In this document: positions 52,835 through 61,648 of the stretch, piece after piece
Layout: every line of letters starts with the position of its first letter
Position numbering within the stretch: position 1 is the stretch's first letter
Assembly: GCF_016405855.1 (NCBI RefSeq)
Contig: NZ_JAEFCA010000004.1
Span: 530,075-594,074 of the forward strand
DNA from: Flavobacterium sp. IB48
Lineage (GTDB): Bacteria > Bacteroidota > Bacteroidia > Flavobacteriales > Flavobacteriaceae
DNA: 64,000 nucleotides
Direction: 5' to 3'
Notes under the pieces: model-generated
The model's input: only the letters and a program-made list of their open reading frames with translations
Databases searched by the model: none
Told to the model about the DNA's origin: nothing
Translations under genes and position numbers: made by a program

Positions 52835-54895
52835 ATGCAAAATGATATATCGGCCCCAAAGGCTAAAATAATACCAAAGACATTAAAAAAACATAAAGAA
52901 ACCAGAATTGACAACTATTTCTGGCTTAACAACAGAGAAGATTCTGAGGTTATCGATTACTTAAATAAGGAGAATGCTTATTACGAAAGCATGACTTCTC
53001 ATACACAAAATTTAAAAGATAGTCTATTTGAAGAAATGAAAGGGAGAATTAAGGAAGATGACTCTTCTGTTCCTTATTTCTACAATGGCTATTTTTATAT
53101 TACACGTTTTGAAACGGGTCAGGATTATCCAATTTTTGCAAGAAAAAAAGGAAGTCTTTCTGCTGAAGAAGAAATCCTTTTTAACTGTAATGAAATGGCA
53201 AAAGGACATGCTTATTTTAAATTAGGAGGTTTAAGCATTAGTCCAGATAATAAATTTGCCAGTTTTGGAGTAGATATTGTAGGAAGAAGAATTTACACTA
53301 TTCAGGTTAAAAACTTAGAAACAGGAGAAATTTTAGCTGATAAAATAGAAAATGTTACGGGAGCTTCTGTTTGGGCAAACGATAACAATACTATTTTTTA
53401 TGTGAGACAGGATGAAGTGACATTAAGAGCAGATAAAGTTTTTAGACATAAATTAAATACCAGTTCAGAAAATGATGTTTTGGTTTATGATGAAACAGAT
53501 GACACTTTTAATGTATCGATCAGTAAAGAAAAATCAAGAAAATATATTGTTATTGGTTCTGGAAGTACATTAACTACCGAATATAGAATTCTGAATTCTA
53601 ATAATCCAGATGGAGAATTTGCTGTTTTTCAGCCACGTGTTCGCGGATTAGAATATAGTATTTCTCATTATGAAGATTCATTTTATATTTTAACCAATAA
53701 AGACAAGGCGACGAATTTTAAGTTAATGAAAACGCCAGAAGACAAGACAGGAAAGAAAAATTGGGTAGATCTTATTCCGCACAGAGAAGATGTTTTGTTG
53801 GAAGATATTGAGATTTTTAAAAACTATTTAGTTGTTGAAGAACGCTCAAACGGATTAAATCATATTAGAATTATGCCTTGGAATGATGAGCCAGATTATT
53901 ATCTTCCTTTTGGCAGTGAAACGTATAATGCGTACACAACAACAAATGTTGATTTTGATACCGATATTTTACGTTACAGTTACCAATCATTGGCAACACC
54001 TTCTTCTGTAATTGATTTTAATATGAAGACTAAAACCAAAGAAATATTAAAAGAGCAAGAGGTTTTGGGCGGAAAGTTTGATAAAAACAATTATGTAGAA
54101 GAACGAGTTTGGGCAACAGCAAGAGATGGCGTTAAAGTGCCTATTTCTATGGTTTATAAAAAGGGATTAGAGAAAAATGGTAAAAATCCTTTGTTATTAT
54201 ACGCATATGGTTCGTACGGAATTACAATGGACACTTATTTTTCTTCGACAAGATTATCGCTCTTAGATCGCGGATTTGTTTACGCAATCGCCCATATTAG
54301 AGGAGGAGAGGATCTAGGAAGACAATGGTATGAAGATGGAAAACTGTTAAAAAAGAAAAATACCTTTACAGATTTCATCGATTGCTCTAAATTTGTAATT
54401 GACCAAAAGTATACTTCTCCAGAGCATCTTTATGCGGAGGGAGGATCTGCTGGAGGACTTTTAATGGGAGTGATTGTAAATGAAGCTCCTGAATTGTATA
54501 ATGGCGTTATCGCTCAGGTGCCTTTTGTAGACGTAATTACCACGATGTTGGATGACAGCATTCCGCTTACAACTGGAGAGTATGACGAATGGGGGAACCC
54601 AAACAATAAAAAATATTACGATTATATGTTATCGTATTCGCCTTACGATAACGTAAAAGCACAGGAATATCCAAACATGTATGTATCTACTGGTCTGCAC
54701 GATTCGCAGGTACAATATTGGGAGCCAGCTAAATGGGTAGCAAAATTGCGAGATTTAAAAACAAATAATAAACTTTTGTTTTTAGATACAAACATGGATG
54801 CAGGTCATGGCGGGGCTTCAGGACGTTTTGAAGCTTTAAAAGACTTAGCAAAAGAATTTAGTTTTTTATTAGATTTAGAAAAAATTAAAAGCTAA
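52835..54895 (+). CDS. S9 family prolyl oligopeptidase (oligopeptidase B-like)
   Basis: A 686-residue serine peptidase with an N-terminal seven-bladed beta-propeller and a C-terminal alpha/beta-hydrolase domain. The catalytic triad is visible: Ser538 in GGSAGG, Asp623 in LHDSQV and His658 in DAGHGG. The sequence RGGEDLGRQWYEDGK is typical of oligopeptidase B, which cuts after Arg or Lys in short peptides. No signal peptide, so cytoplasmic. Confidence 0.92.
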   Translation: MQNDISAPKAKIIPKTLKKHKETRIDNYFWLNNREDSEVIDYLNKENAYYESMTSHTQNLKDSLFEEMKGRIKEDDSSVPYFYNGYFYITRFETGQDYPIFARKKGSLSAEEEILFNCNEMAKGHAYFKLGGLSISPDNKFASFGVDIVGRRIYTIQVKNLETGEILADKIENVTGASVWANDNNTIFYVRQDEVTLRADKVFRHKLNTSSENDVLVYDETDDTFNVSISKEKSRKYIVIGSGSTLTTEYRILNSNNPDGEFAVFQPRVRGLEYSISHYEDSFYILTNKDKATNFKLMKTPEDKTGKKNWVDLIPHREDVLLEDIEIFKNYLVVEERSNGLNHIRIMPWNDEPDYYLPFGSETYNAYTTTNVDFDTDILRYSYQSLATPSSVIDFNMKTKTKEILKEQEVLGGKFDKNNYVEERVWATARDGVKVPISMVYKKGLEKNGKNPLLLYAYGSYGITMDTYFSSTRLSLLDRGFVYAIAHIRGGEDLGRQWYEDGKLLKKKNTFTDFIDCSKFVIDQKYTSPEHLYAEGGSAGGLLMGVIVNEAPELYNGVIAQVPFVDVITTMLDDSIPLTTGEYDEWGNPNNKKYYDYMLSYSPYDNVKAQEYPNMYVSTGLHDSQVQYWEPAKWVAKLRDLKTNNKLLFLDTNMDAGHGGASGRFEALKDLAKEFSFLLDLEKIKS

Positions 54896-54910
54896 TTAGA
54901 AATTTTTTGT

Positions 54911-54918
54911 TAAATTTG
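54911..54918 (+). promoter_or_regulatory. -7 element of the second cysteine synthase gene
   Basis: TAAATTTG, 49 bp before the ATG at 54968. No clear TTG in the -33 position. Confidence 0.45.
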
Positions 54919-54967
54919 CAACCTATCAAGGTTAATTTAAAAAAGACCTTTGATTAACTATTTTTTT

Positions 54968-56008
54968 ATGAAAGAAGAAATAACTGCTTATAATAATGTT
55001 TTAGAATTAATAGGAAACACCCCTCTTATTAAGCTAAATAAAATTACCGAAGAGTTAGAAGGAAATTTCTACGCAAAGGTAGAAGCTTTCAACCCAGGTC
55101 ATTCCTCAAAAGATAGAATAGCACTATATATTATTGAAGAAGCCGAAAGAAAAGGAATTCTATCTCCAGGAGATACCATTATCGAAACAACATCTGGTAA
55201 TACAGGATTTAGTTTAGCAATGGTAAGCATTATTAAAGGTTACAATTGTATTTTGGCTGTGAGCTCAAAATCATCTAAAGATAAAATTGACATGTTGAGA
55301 AGTTTAGGCGCCAAAGTGTATGTGTGTCCGGCTCACGTTTCAGCAGATGATGAAAGATCTTATTATAATGTAGCAAAACGTTTGCATGAAGAAACAAAAG
55401 GCTCAGTCTACATTAATCAATATTTCAACCAGTTAAATATTGATGCTCACTACAACACTACAGGTCCAGAGATTTGGGAACAAACAAAAGGACAAATTAC
55501 GCACTTAGTTGCTTGCAGCGGAACAGGAGGAACTATCTCTGGAACTGCAAAATTCTTAAAAGAAAAAAATCCAAATATTAGAATCTTAGGAGTTGATGCT
55601 TTTGGATCTGTATTGAAAAAATACCATGAGACAAAAGAATTCGATAGCAAAGAAATTTATCCTTATCGTATAGAAGGTCTTGGTAAAAACTTAATCCCTT
55701 CTGCTACAGATTTTGATATTATTGATAAATTCATGAAAGTAACCGACGAAGAAAGTGCTCACTCAGCGAGAGAAATCACTAGAAAAGAAGGTTTATTTGT
55801 TGGATATACTTCTGGAGCAGTAATGCAAGCTATTAAACAATATGCAGAAGAAGGCGAATTTACAAAAGACAGTAATATTATTGCTATTTTCCCAGATCAT
55901 GGTTCTCGTTACATGAGTAAAGTATTCAGCGATGACTGGATGAACGAGCAAGGTTTCTTTGATAGTGTTAATGAAGAAGAAGCACAAAAAATTGAATTCG
56001 TAAAGTAA
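54968..56008 (+). CDS. cysteine synthase/cystathionine beta-synthase family protein
   Basis: A 346-residue PLP fold-type II enzyme with the PLP lysine K48 in GHSSKDR, a TSGNTGFSLAM phosphate loop and SGTGGTISGTA. It differs from the CysM paralogue in this window (for example SSKDR in place of SVKDR), so the substrate may differ: cystathionine, homocysteine or O-acetylserine with another sulfur source. The start at 54968 was chosen because the longer frame starts at a TTG. Its own terminator follows. Confidence 0.88.
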   Translation: MKEEITAYNNVLELIGNTPLIKLNKITEELEGNFYAKVEAFNPGHSSKDRIALYIIEEAERKGILSPGDTIIETTSGNTGFSLAMVSIIKGYNCILAVSSKSSKDKIDMLRSLGAKVYVCPAHVSADDERSYYNVAKRLHEETKGSVYINQYFNQLNIDAHYNTTGPEIWEQTKGQITHLVACSGTGGTISGTAKFLKEKNPNIRILGVDAFGSVLKKYHETKEFDSKEIYPYRIEGLGKNLIPSATDFDIIDKFMKVTDEESAHSAREITRKEGLFVGYTSGAVMQAIKQYAEEGEFTKDSNIIAIFPDHGSRYMSKVFSDDWMNEQGFFDSVNEEEAQKIEFVK

Positions 56009-56030
56009 TATAATACTTTTCAAAATATAG

Positions 56031-56068
56031 AAACTCCATTCGAAATTTACGAATGGAGTTTTTTTTAT
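56031..56068. terminator. terminator
   Basis: A 12-bp stem (AAACTCCATTCG with its complement) around AAATTTA, followed by eight T. Confidence 0.9.
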
Positions 56069-56360
56069 ATCCATTTTTTTTCATTGTATTTAAGAGCTTT
56101 GTTTTAAAAGTTAAATTTTTTAATTTTATTAAAAATACCGTATTTATACGTAAGAAATTAGTGGTTGTAATGATTTTATTTTATTTTTTTAGGAGTATTT
56201 ATGAATTTTAAAAAATGCTTTTCGTCTACAAAATGCATAAAAAACGTTATTTTAACGAGTATTTAGGTAAGTTGTCGGAAATATTTTAGCTCCATATGGT
56301 AATAATATAGTTTAGCGGTATTAAAATAACCTAGTTGTTTAATCCCTAAAATCTACTATT
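56069..56360. other. intergenic region before the first LamG gene
   Basis: Together with the terminator, this is the roughly 350-bp gap between the cysteine synthase stop and the first LamG start. It is AT-rich with several weak TTTG and TA words but no TAnnTTTG at a suitable place. No coding frame with a sensible start was seen. Confidence 0.35.
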
Positions 56361-57260
56361 ATGAAAAAATTACTACTAACAGTGTTGTTTGTAAGTTATT
56401 TGAATGTGAATGCTCAAACACCGATTCAGGAATTTAACTTTAATGGCACTTTAAACAATACCGCAAATACAACTTCATTTATTGGTTCAGATAATTTTGT
56501 GACTGATAGAGCAGGAGTTATAAAAGGAGCTCAACGATTAAATAATAAAGCTTTGGAAGCTGTAATTGATAATCTTCCTCAAGGAAAAAGTGCTAGAACA
56601 ATTAGTATTTGGGTAAAATTCAATGATATTTCAAACGCAAATTATATTTGGGGTTACGGAAATGCTTTTAATGCACAATATTGTGGCTTATTACAGCAAG
56701 GTACAACAACTTCTAACTCAGATTTGAGTTTGGCGGCTTGGGGCGCTTCTAATGATATTATAGTATCTACACCTCTTGAAAAGAGCGTTTGGTACAATTA
56801 CACTATTACTTATGAAGGAGCTACTTCTAAGATGTATCGCGATGGTAAATTATTGAAGTATCTAGAGGGCATGACAAGATCTACTAATGGTAATATTTTC
56901 AGATTAGGTGAAATTAATACTATGATAGGCATCAATGCAGATATAGACGATTTAAAGATTTATAATGTAGCATTATCTCCAGATCAAGTAAAAGAATTGT
57001 ATGAGAATGAAAAAGCGGTTAATTTATTGGTTGTAAAACCTACAGAAGTTAAAACGATAAAACCTGCCGTAAAAACAAAAGCTGGTAATGAAACGATTAT
57101 TACTTCAAGCGATATTAATGGGGCAATCAAGACAGTTGAAGTATACTCGCAAGGACAAAAAATTGCAGGAAGTAATGCAGCTAATATTAGCGATCTTCCA
57201 GAAGGAACTTATTTATTAAAAATTACCAGTACTCCGTCAAAAAAAATTACTTCAAAATAG
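56361..57260 (+). CDS. LamG-domain protein with type IX-like tail, copy 1
   Basis: A 299-residue exported protein with a signal peptide (cleavage after NAQ, about residue 19), a LamG/concanavalin-like beta-sandwich (about 20-215), a Thr/Lys-rich linker and a C-terminal segment ending in VEVYSQGQKI ... LPEGTYLLKI. That end is close to the type A sorting domain of the Bacteroidota type IX secretion system. It pairs with a tandem paralogue downstream. Role probably surface attachment or carbohydrate binding; substrate unknown. Confidence 0.82.
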   Translation: MKKLLLTVLFVSYLNVNAQTPIQEFNFNGTLNNTANTTSFIGSDNFVTDRAGVIKGAQRLNNKALEAVIDNLPQGKSARTISIWVKFNDISNANYIWGYGNAFNAQYCGLLQQGTTTSNSDLSLAAWGASNDIIVSTPLEKSVWYNYTITYEGATSKMYRDGKLLKYLEGMTRSTNGNIFRLGEINTMIGINADIDDLKIYNVALSPDQVKELYENEKAVNLLVVKPTEVKTIKPAVKTKAGNETIITSSDINGAIKTVEVYSQGQKIAGSNAANISDLPEGTYLLKITSTPSKKITSK

Positions 57261-57336
57261 TAAATAGTTTTTTACTTTATTTTTAAATGTTAGTTAGTTT
57301 TTTATTGCGCAAGCAATTGGGTTTTTGGAATAGTAA

Positions 57337-57369
57337 GAAAGGCTTTCTGTGTTCAGAAGGCTTTTTTTA
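57337..57369 (+). terminator. weak terminator
   Basis: AAAGGCTTTCTG and CAGAAGGCTTT form an interrupted stem (an internal mismatch) followed by T-run. Confidence 0.6.
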
Positions 57370-57563
57370 ATGGAAAACATACTCATCTTTAAAAGCTACT
57401 TTTTTTTGCTTATTATCATAATTTTAAACAAATGACAGTTCAATGAAAAAAGTTCAATGACAAGTCATATTTGGTATCTACAGAAAAATTTGAACTGGCT
57501 TAAACATGAAATATTCTAAAAACATATCCTGTTTGAAATTTAAAAGTGTTTTTGTGAGAATTA

Positions 57564-57571
57564 TATATTTG
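57564..57571 (+). promoter_or_regulatory. -7 element of LamG copy 2
   Basis: TATATTTG matches TAnnTTTG, implying a 5' leader of about 150 nt before the ATG at 57730. Confidence 0.5.
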
Positions 57572-57729
57572 TATGTAGGAATTGTTTGGATATGCTGAAT
57601 TTTAATTATAGTTTTAACAAAATTTGTAAAAATAATAAACTAAAGTTTCAAACTAGTGAAATCAAAACATTTAGATTTTACAAGTATTTACTATTTGCCT
57701 TAAAAACTATTCTGATAAAAGCTACCACT

Positions 57730-58626
57730 ATGAAAAAAATATTACTCACTTTAATGTTTGTAAATTTTTTAACTGCGAATGCACAAAATCCGGTGCAAGA
57801 GTTTAATTTTAATGGAAATTTATACAGTACCGATAATACTATTTCATTCTTAGGAGCACCGCTTTTTGTAAACGATAGAATGGGAAGTCCTAAAAGCGCT
57901 TTACGACTTACAAATAAAGCCTATCAAACAGTAGTAGGAGATCTTCCTCAGGATAATAAACCAAAAACAATGTCGGTTTGGGTAAAATTTAATGCAGTAA
58001 ATATTCCTAATTATATTTTTGGGTATGGTACAGCGGCAAATGGACAATATTTTGGGTTAATACAGCAACCTGTAGTTTCTGGTAATTCAGATGTGAGTCT
58101 GGTTGGTTGGGGAGATACAAATAATGTTGTCGTTTCGGTGCCATTAGCAAAAGAAACTTGGTATTTTTATAGTATTACATATGACGGAAATGTTTCGAAA
58201 ATTTACCGAAATGGTGAGCTATTAAAATCTGTTGAAGGAATTCAACGCTCGGCAAAAGGATATATTTTGAATCTTGGGAGATTAAATACCTCAACAAGCA
58301 TTAATGCAGATATTGATGATTTAAGATTGTATAGTGTAGCCATGACAGACGAACAGGTTTTGGAAGCCTATAATAGTTCTAAAGCTTCTGCAGCGACGGC
58401 TCCTGTAACTGAAACAATGCCAGTTTCGAGTGCTGTGAAAAAGACTGGTAGTGCTTCTGCAAAAACTACGTCTCCTGTTGCTGTTTCATCTATAGACACT
58501 AGAGGAGGGAAGAATATTGAGGTTTTTTCTCAGGGAAGAAAAATAATGGATTCAAACGGCTCAAATATCACTGATTTACCCGAAGGAACGTATTTGATTA
58601 AAGTTACAAATGGTTCTAAAAAATAA
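57730..58626 (+). CDS. LamG-domain protein with type IX-like tail, copy 2
   Basis: A 298-residue paralogue of the preceding gene. The signal peptide, the beta-sandwich (about 20-220, with FGYGTAANGQYFGLIQQP matching copy 1 closely), an Ala/Thr/Val-rich linker and a tail IEVFSQGRKI ... LPEGTYLIKV are conserved. The start at 57730 (MKKILLTLMF) was chosen because it gives the signal peptide; an in-frame extension to 57586 lacks one. The linker is the most diverged part, as expected for type IX-exported tandem duplicates. Confidence 0.84.
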   Translation: MKKILLTLMFVNFLTANAQNPVQEFNFNGNLYSTDNTISFLGAPLFVNDRMGSPKSALRLTNKAYQTVVGDLPQDNKPKTMSVWVKFNAVNIPNYIFGYGTAANGQYFGLIQQPVVSGNSDVSLVGWGDTNNVVVSVPLAKETWYFYSITYDGNVSKIYRNGELLKSVEGIQRSAKGYILNLGRLNTSTSINADIDDLRLYSVAMTDEQVLEAYNSSKASAATAPVTETMPVSSAVKKTGSASAKTTSPVAVSSIDTRGGKNIEVFSQGRKIMDSNGSNITDLPEGTYLIKVTNGSKK

Positions 58627-58733
58627 TCATCACGTTTGCATAAATATCTTGTTATAGTTAATGAAGTACCTTCATTTTCGTTTTGAGAATTTCGCTATTG
58701 AAAAAACAGAAGCAAGAGTGAAAAAATTAATTT

Positions 58734-59177
58734 TTACTTTTTTTTTAGCACAGAGATCATACATGGAATTATAAGTAAAATCAGTATGTAAATAATTATG
58801 CCATTAACATAAATTGTAGGTTGTAGTTTATTTGTATCTCGTAATATAGTTTTGTTTGCATTTTTACAATACCACACTTTTAAATATTGTCCCTTTTTAT
58901 CTAATAAGGTATTTTCCATTAAATAAGAAGTAGAATAGTATATGTTTTCATTTATTTTTTGCTTTTCTAAAACACCATAATACCAAGAATTAGATCCGCT
59001 AGAATTGGAAGAATTATTATTCTCTATCTTATAAATGTATAATTTATCTTTTTCATAATATTTGGCTGGATCCAAATTGTAATATATTAATTTGAGATCG
59101 CTGAAATTATGTGTTAATTCAGAAATTAATCCACCAATAGCAAAGACTAATGTAATGTAGGCTAACAGTTTTCTCAT
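58734..59177 (-). CDS. hypothetical two-helix membrane protein
   Basis: A 147-residue protein with an N-terminal helix (about residues 5-20) and a C-terminal helix (about 122-143) enclosing a Tyr/Asn/Ser-rich extracytoplasmic loop. Family not recognised. It is transcribed leftward, separate from its neighbours, and is not clearly part of the island to its right. Confidence 0.6.
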   Translation of the reverse strand: MRKLLAYITLVFAIGGLISELTHNFSDLKLIYYNLDPAKYYEKDKLYIYKIENNNSSNSSGSNSWYYGVLEKQKINENIYYSTSYLMENTLLDKKGQYLKVWYCKNANKTILRDTNKLQPTIYVNGIIIYILILLIIPCMISVLKKK

Positions 59178-59204
59178 TAATGCTAAGTTAAAATTATTTT
59201 CATA

Positions 59205-59233
59205 TAAAAAAAACCTTCTGAAATTCAGAAGGT
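59205..59233 (-). terminator. terminator of the small lipoprotein gene
   Basis: ACCTTCTGAA and its complement form a tight stem; on the minus strand a run of T follows (from the A-run at 59205-59212). Confidence 0.85.
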
Positions 59234-59239
59234 CTGTTT

Positions 59240-59446
59240 TTATCTCTTTTTCTGCTGTCCTGGAGCATAAGCTTTAGCACTTTTATCTCCATTCATTTTT
59301 TTGGCTTGTCCTGGTGGTATTTTTTTTCCAGATGGTGCAGGCGTAGTTTGAGTATGTGTATGCGTACTGCAGCTAATTACACTCAATACCAAGAACAAAA
59401 GAACGAGTGCTACGACAGCAATTCGGGTAATTTTTGATGTTTGCAT
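59240..59446 (-). CDS. small lipoprotein with PPGQAKK repeats
   Basis: A 68-residue lipoprotein. The signal part is MQTSKITRIAVVALVLLFLVL, lipobox cysteine in VISCST, then a basic region with KIPPGQAKK and YAPGQQKK. Similar short proteins occur in flavobacteria; their function is unknown. The start is at 59446 because the upstream in-frame codon falls within the -7 element. Its N-terminus matches the 25-residue peptide encoded at 62751-62828. Confidence 0.82.
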   Translation of the reverse strand: MQTSKITRIAVVALVLLFLVLSVISCSTHTHTQTTPAPSGKKIPPGQAKKMNGDKSAKAYAPGQQKKR

Positions 59447-59476
59447 TTTTAGTTTTAATTTAAATTTGAGGTGTTG

Positions 59477-59484
59477 CAAATATA
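59477..59484 (-). promoter_or_regulatory. -7 element of the small lipoprotein gene
   Basis: TATATTTG on the minus strand, 31 bp before the ATG at 59446. The identical octamer precedes the 25-residue peptide gene. Confidence 0.6.
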
Positions 59485-59556
59485 ATCGAAATGTGATTTT
59501 TTAAGCTATTTAAGTTTAGTTTAAAATGAGTTCAAATAAAATGCATAAGATGTTTT

Positions 59557-59958
59557 CTATTTTTCGTAAACACCATAAATAAAAATGCTTTCAGGGCCAT
59601 AACTTCCATGAGTGCAGTAAATAACAATTAGATCATCGTTTTCTGAAATTTCAAATTGCCTCAAATTTTGAGTTTCTGTGAAAGCATAATAAACACCATC
59701 TTTTTCTTTTATTTGAAAATTGTATTTTGAAGATAATAATTCGAGCTCTTCCTTAGTATAGAATCTTAAGCTAGATAATACCTTCACATTTTCCTGAATA
59801 AGATAAATTCTTTTATTATTTAATTCGACATACGAATTACTCCAAATAGCATAATCATCAGAACTTAACCAATCATTATATTGATCGTTTACTTTATGCA
59901 ATTTTAAACCGTCAAAAAAAAGATACTTGAAGTTTTCTAATTCGTTTTTAAAATTCAT
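59557..59958 (-). CDS. small soluble protein of the immunity-like island, A
   Basis: A 133-residue cytoplasmic protein starting at 59958, whose ATGA overlaps the stop of the upstream gene (59955). It has the segment TKEELELLSSKYNFQIKEKDG followed by a C-terminal strand region ending in IFIYGVYEK. It shares this layout with the protein at 62197-62694 (TLDELLFLSKTYGFEIEEDD and ILGIWES), so they are diverged paralogues. Family not recognised. Small soluble proteins of this kind are often toxin immunity proteins, but that is inference. Confidence 0.68.
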   Translation of the reverse strand: MNFKNELENFKYLFFDGLKLHKVNDQYNDWLSSDDYAIWSNSYVELNNKRIYLIQENVKVLSSLRFYTKEELELLSSKYNFQIKEKDGVYYAFTETQNLRQFEISENDDLIVIYCTHGSYGPESIFIYGVYEK

Positions 59959-60257
59959 TGTGCTATGATGAGGTATTTTATAATTTTTTCGAACGTAAAC
60001 GACTCTTCTTCCCATTCAAAGGTCTTTACTAGAAATCCGATTTTTTCTAATTTATCAAGATCATCAATTCCAAAGCCGTCCCAGGCAGTTGGAATATCAT
60101 ATTTTTCAGGAAGAGATACCTCGTTCATTTTAAGCGTGTGACTTGGAAGAAAATAAGCCCATTCAGAAAAATATACTATTTCTTTTGTTCCCAACTCCTC
60201 ACTTGCTTTTTTCAGAGTTTGTTTAAATTGTTCAAATTCAATATTATTTAGTGCCAT
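59955..60257 (-). CDS. small soluble protein of the immunity-like island, B
   Basis: A 100-residue acidic, tryptophan-containing protein (start at the ATG at 60257). It overlaps the next gene by an ATGA, so the two are translationally coupled. No signal peptide or membrane segment. Family not recognised. Confidence 0.62.
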   Translation of the reverse strand: MALNNIEFEQFKQTLKKASEELGTKEIVYFSEWAYFLPSHTLKMNEVSLPEKYDIPTAWDGFGIDDLDKLEKIGFLVKTFEWEEESFTFEKIIKYLIIAQ

Positions 60258-60290
60258 TATAATTCTGTGTTTGTTAAGATACAATTTAAA

Positions 60291-60788
60291 TCAAAGAGTA
60301 TTAGGATTTATAAAGCACCAATTTTTATTGAAAGGAAGTTTTTTAAGCTTTATCATATCGTTCCAACTAAAAGCATAATCCCATTCGAACCAAAAATATT
60401 CGTCTTGATTTAATTTTAGATATTCATAAGCAAAACGGAAAATCAATTCTGTATTACTGTCTCTTACTTTTTCAATATAAGCAAGACTGCATAATCTTTT
60501 ATTAGGCACTAAATAATCGAGATCTTTGTCTAATCCAAGTTCGATATCTTCATCATTAACACCTTGAATATTAAATATAAATTGATTTTCATTGGCCTTC
60601 GAGCTTGAAACTTTATCATCAATTATGCCTACAGAGGTGTGTTTTAGTTTTCCATCAGGAAAAAACATCTTTACATTGCCAAAATTGAACATTGCATTTA
60701 TAGTGTAACACACTTTTGCTGCGTCCATAAAAACTTTTTCAGGATCATGTTTCTGCCAATCTTTAATTATATGCGCATATATTCCCAT
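60291..60788 (-). CDS. small soluble protein of the immunity-like island, C
   Basis: A 165-residue cytoplasmic protein rich in aromatic and acidic residues, no membrane segment. Notable stretches are FPDGKLKHTSVG and YFWFEWDYAFSW. Family not recognised. It precedes protein B by 33 bp (to its start) in the same direction, and follows the gene remnant at 60800-60910. Confidence 0.62.
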   Translation of the reverse strand: MGIYAHIIKDWQKHDPEKVFMDAAKVCYTINAMFNFGNVKMFFPDGKLKHTSVGIIDDKVSSSKANENQFIFNIQGVNDEDIELGLDKDLDYLVPNKRLCSLAYIEKVRDSNTELIFRFAYEYLKLNQDEYFWFEWDYAFSWNDMIKLKKLPFNKNWCFINPNTL

Positions 60789-60799
60789 TATTTGATTTT

Positions 60800-60910
60800 T
60801 TAGCCAACAATACCAAACTCAATATCTTCTATTAATGACGTCCACAATCCGTCCTTTTTTAATAATTCTTCATCTATTTTCAGTAATGAAATGTTATTTT
60901 GTCTAATATA
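60800..60910 (-). pseudogene. C-terminal gene remnant
   Basis: Directly after the stop of the 231-residue gene (60911), the same frame continues open for 36 codons to a TAA at 60802-60800, reading NISLLKIDEELLKK then a GLWTSLIEDIEFGIVG end. The sequence has protein-like composition but no start codon. It looks like the C-terminal end of a lost gene. A stop mutation in the upstream gene is the alternative. Confidence 0.5.
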
Positions 60911-61606
60911 TTATTCATTTTTGAAATAAGTACTAATAGATTTATCCTCTTTTTTTTGAATCAGTTCCATTTGTAATTGATTGGATTGGTATTCTTGTCC
61001 TCTGTAAATCCATCTAAAGATATTAGGATAAAGAGATCCATTCACAATATTTCTTTTCATAATAATTTTCTCTTCTTTTAAATCATAAACAAAACAGTTG
61101 TTTGAAAAAGCCTCAATGATTTGAATTTGAGTAGCATTAATCAAAAAAGCCCATTCGATACTTATATCTTCTTTAAACTTTATTTTTTTACTTTCTAAAG
61201 TGCTAAGATCAGTCAAAACCAAACTTCTTTTATTGATTAATAAATGATTTTCTGGGTAAAAGAAACTTCCGACCAAACTGTCCTGAAATGTGTTTCTGTT
61301 TTCTCTAAAATATACTTTTAAGTTAGTTTTAGTAAGGTCCAAAGTATTCAATAAAAGAAAATCGTTGTTTGGAATAAATGCAAAATTTTTTGTAGGATGT
61401 TCTGTTTCAATTTTTTTATTGAAGACACATCGAATTGTATCTGATGAAAACAACTCTTTGGTTTTATCTATTCCATCAATCAGTAAAGCATAATAGACAA
61501 GTTCCTGACCTCTATTAGGTTCTTCCCAGCCTTTATAAACAAATTCAATTTTTTTGTTTTCTATTTTGAAGTCGTTTAAACTAGTAATCTTTTTGAGCTG
61601 TATCAT
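60911..61606 (-). CDS. hypothetical protein of the immunity-like island, D
   Basis: A 231-residue soluble protein with strands and loops such as IRCVFNKKIETEHPTKNFAF and YLNPNIFRW-like aromatic segments. No signal peptide and no family recognised. The same frame continues beyond its stop into the remnant. It follows the HEAT-like gene by 42 bp and is transcribed leftward with it. Confidence 0.65.
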   Translation of the reverse strand: MIQLKKITSLNDFKIENKKIEFVYKGWEEPNRGQELVYYALLIDGIDKTKELFSSDTIRCVFNKKIETEHPTKNFAFIPNNDFLLLNTLDLTKTNLKVYFRENRNTFQDSLVGSFFYPENHLLINKRSLVLTDLSTLESKKIKFKEDISIEWAFLINATQIQIIEAFSNNCFVYDLKEEKIIMKRNIVNGSLYPNIFRWIYRGQEYQSNQLQMELIQKKEDKSISTYFKNE

Positions 61607-61648
61607 GATTTAATTCTAAAAAAGGTCAATTGAAATTCTAATGAAAAA

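Larger units (their letters stand above)
57261..57729. other. intergenic region between the LamG paralogues
   Basis: About 470 bp with a terminator-like hairpin (57337-57369), a direct repeat of GTTCAATGA at 57438 and 57452, the small palindrome ATGACAAGTCAT at 57457-57468, and a rightward TATATTTG at 57564. The coding frame running in from 57586 is thought to be leader sequence, not protein. Confidence 0.4.

Noticed and set aside
57457..57468. Palindrome ATGACAAGTCAT as a fifth Fnr-like site
   Set aside because: The spacer is 2 bp instead of 4 and there is no -7 element 36.5 bp from its centre.
57586..57729. 48-codon N-terminal extension of LamG copy 2
   Set aside because: It has no signal peptide, and the internal ATG at 57730 opens a signal peptide that matches the paralogue.
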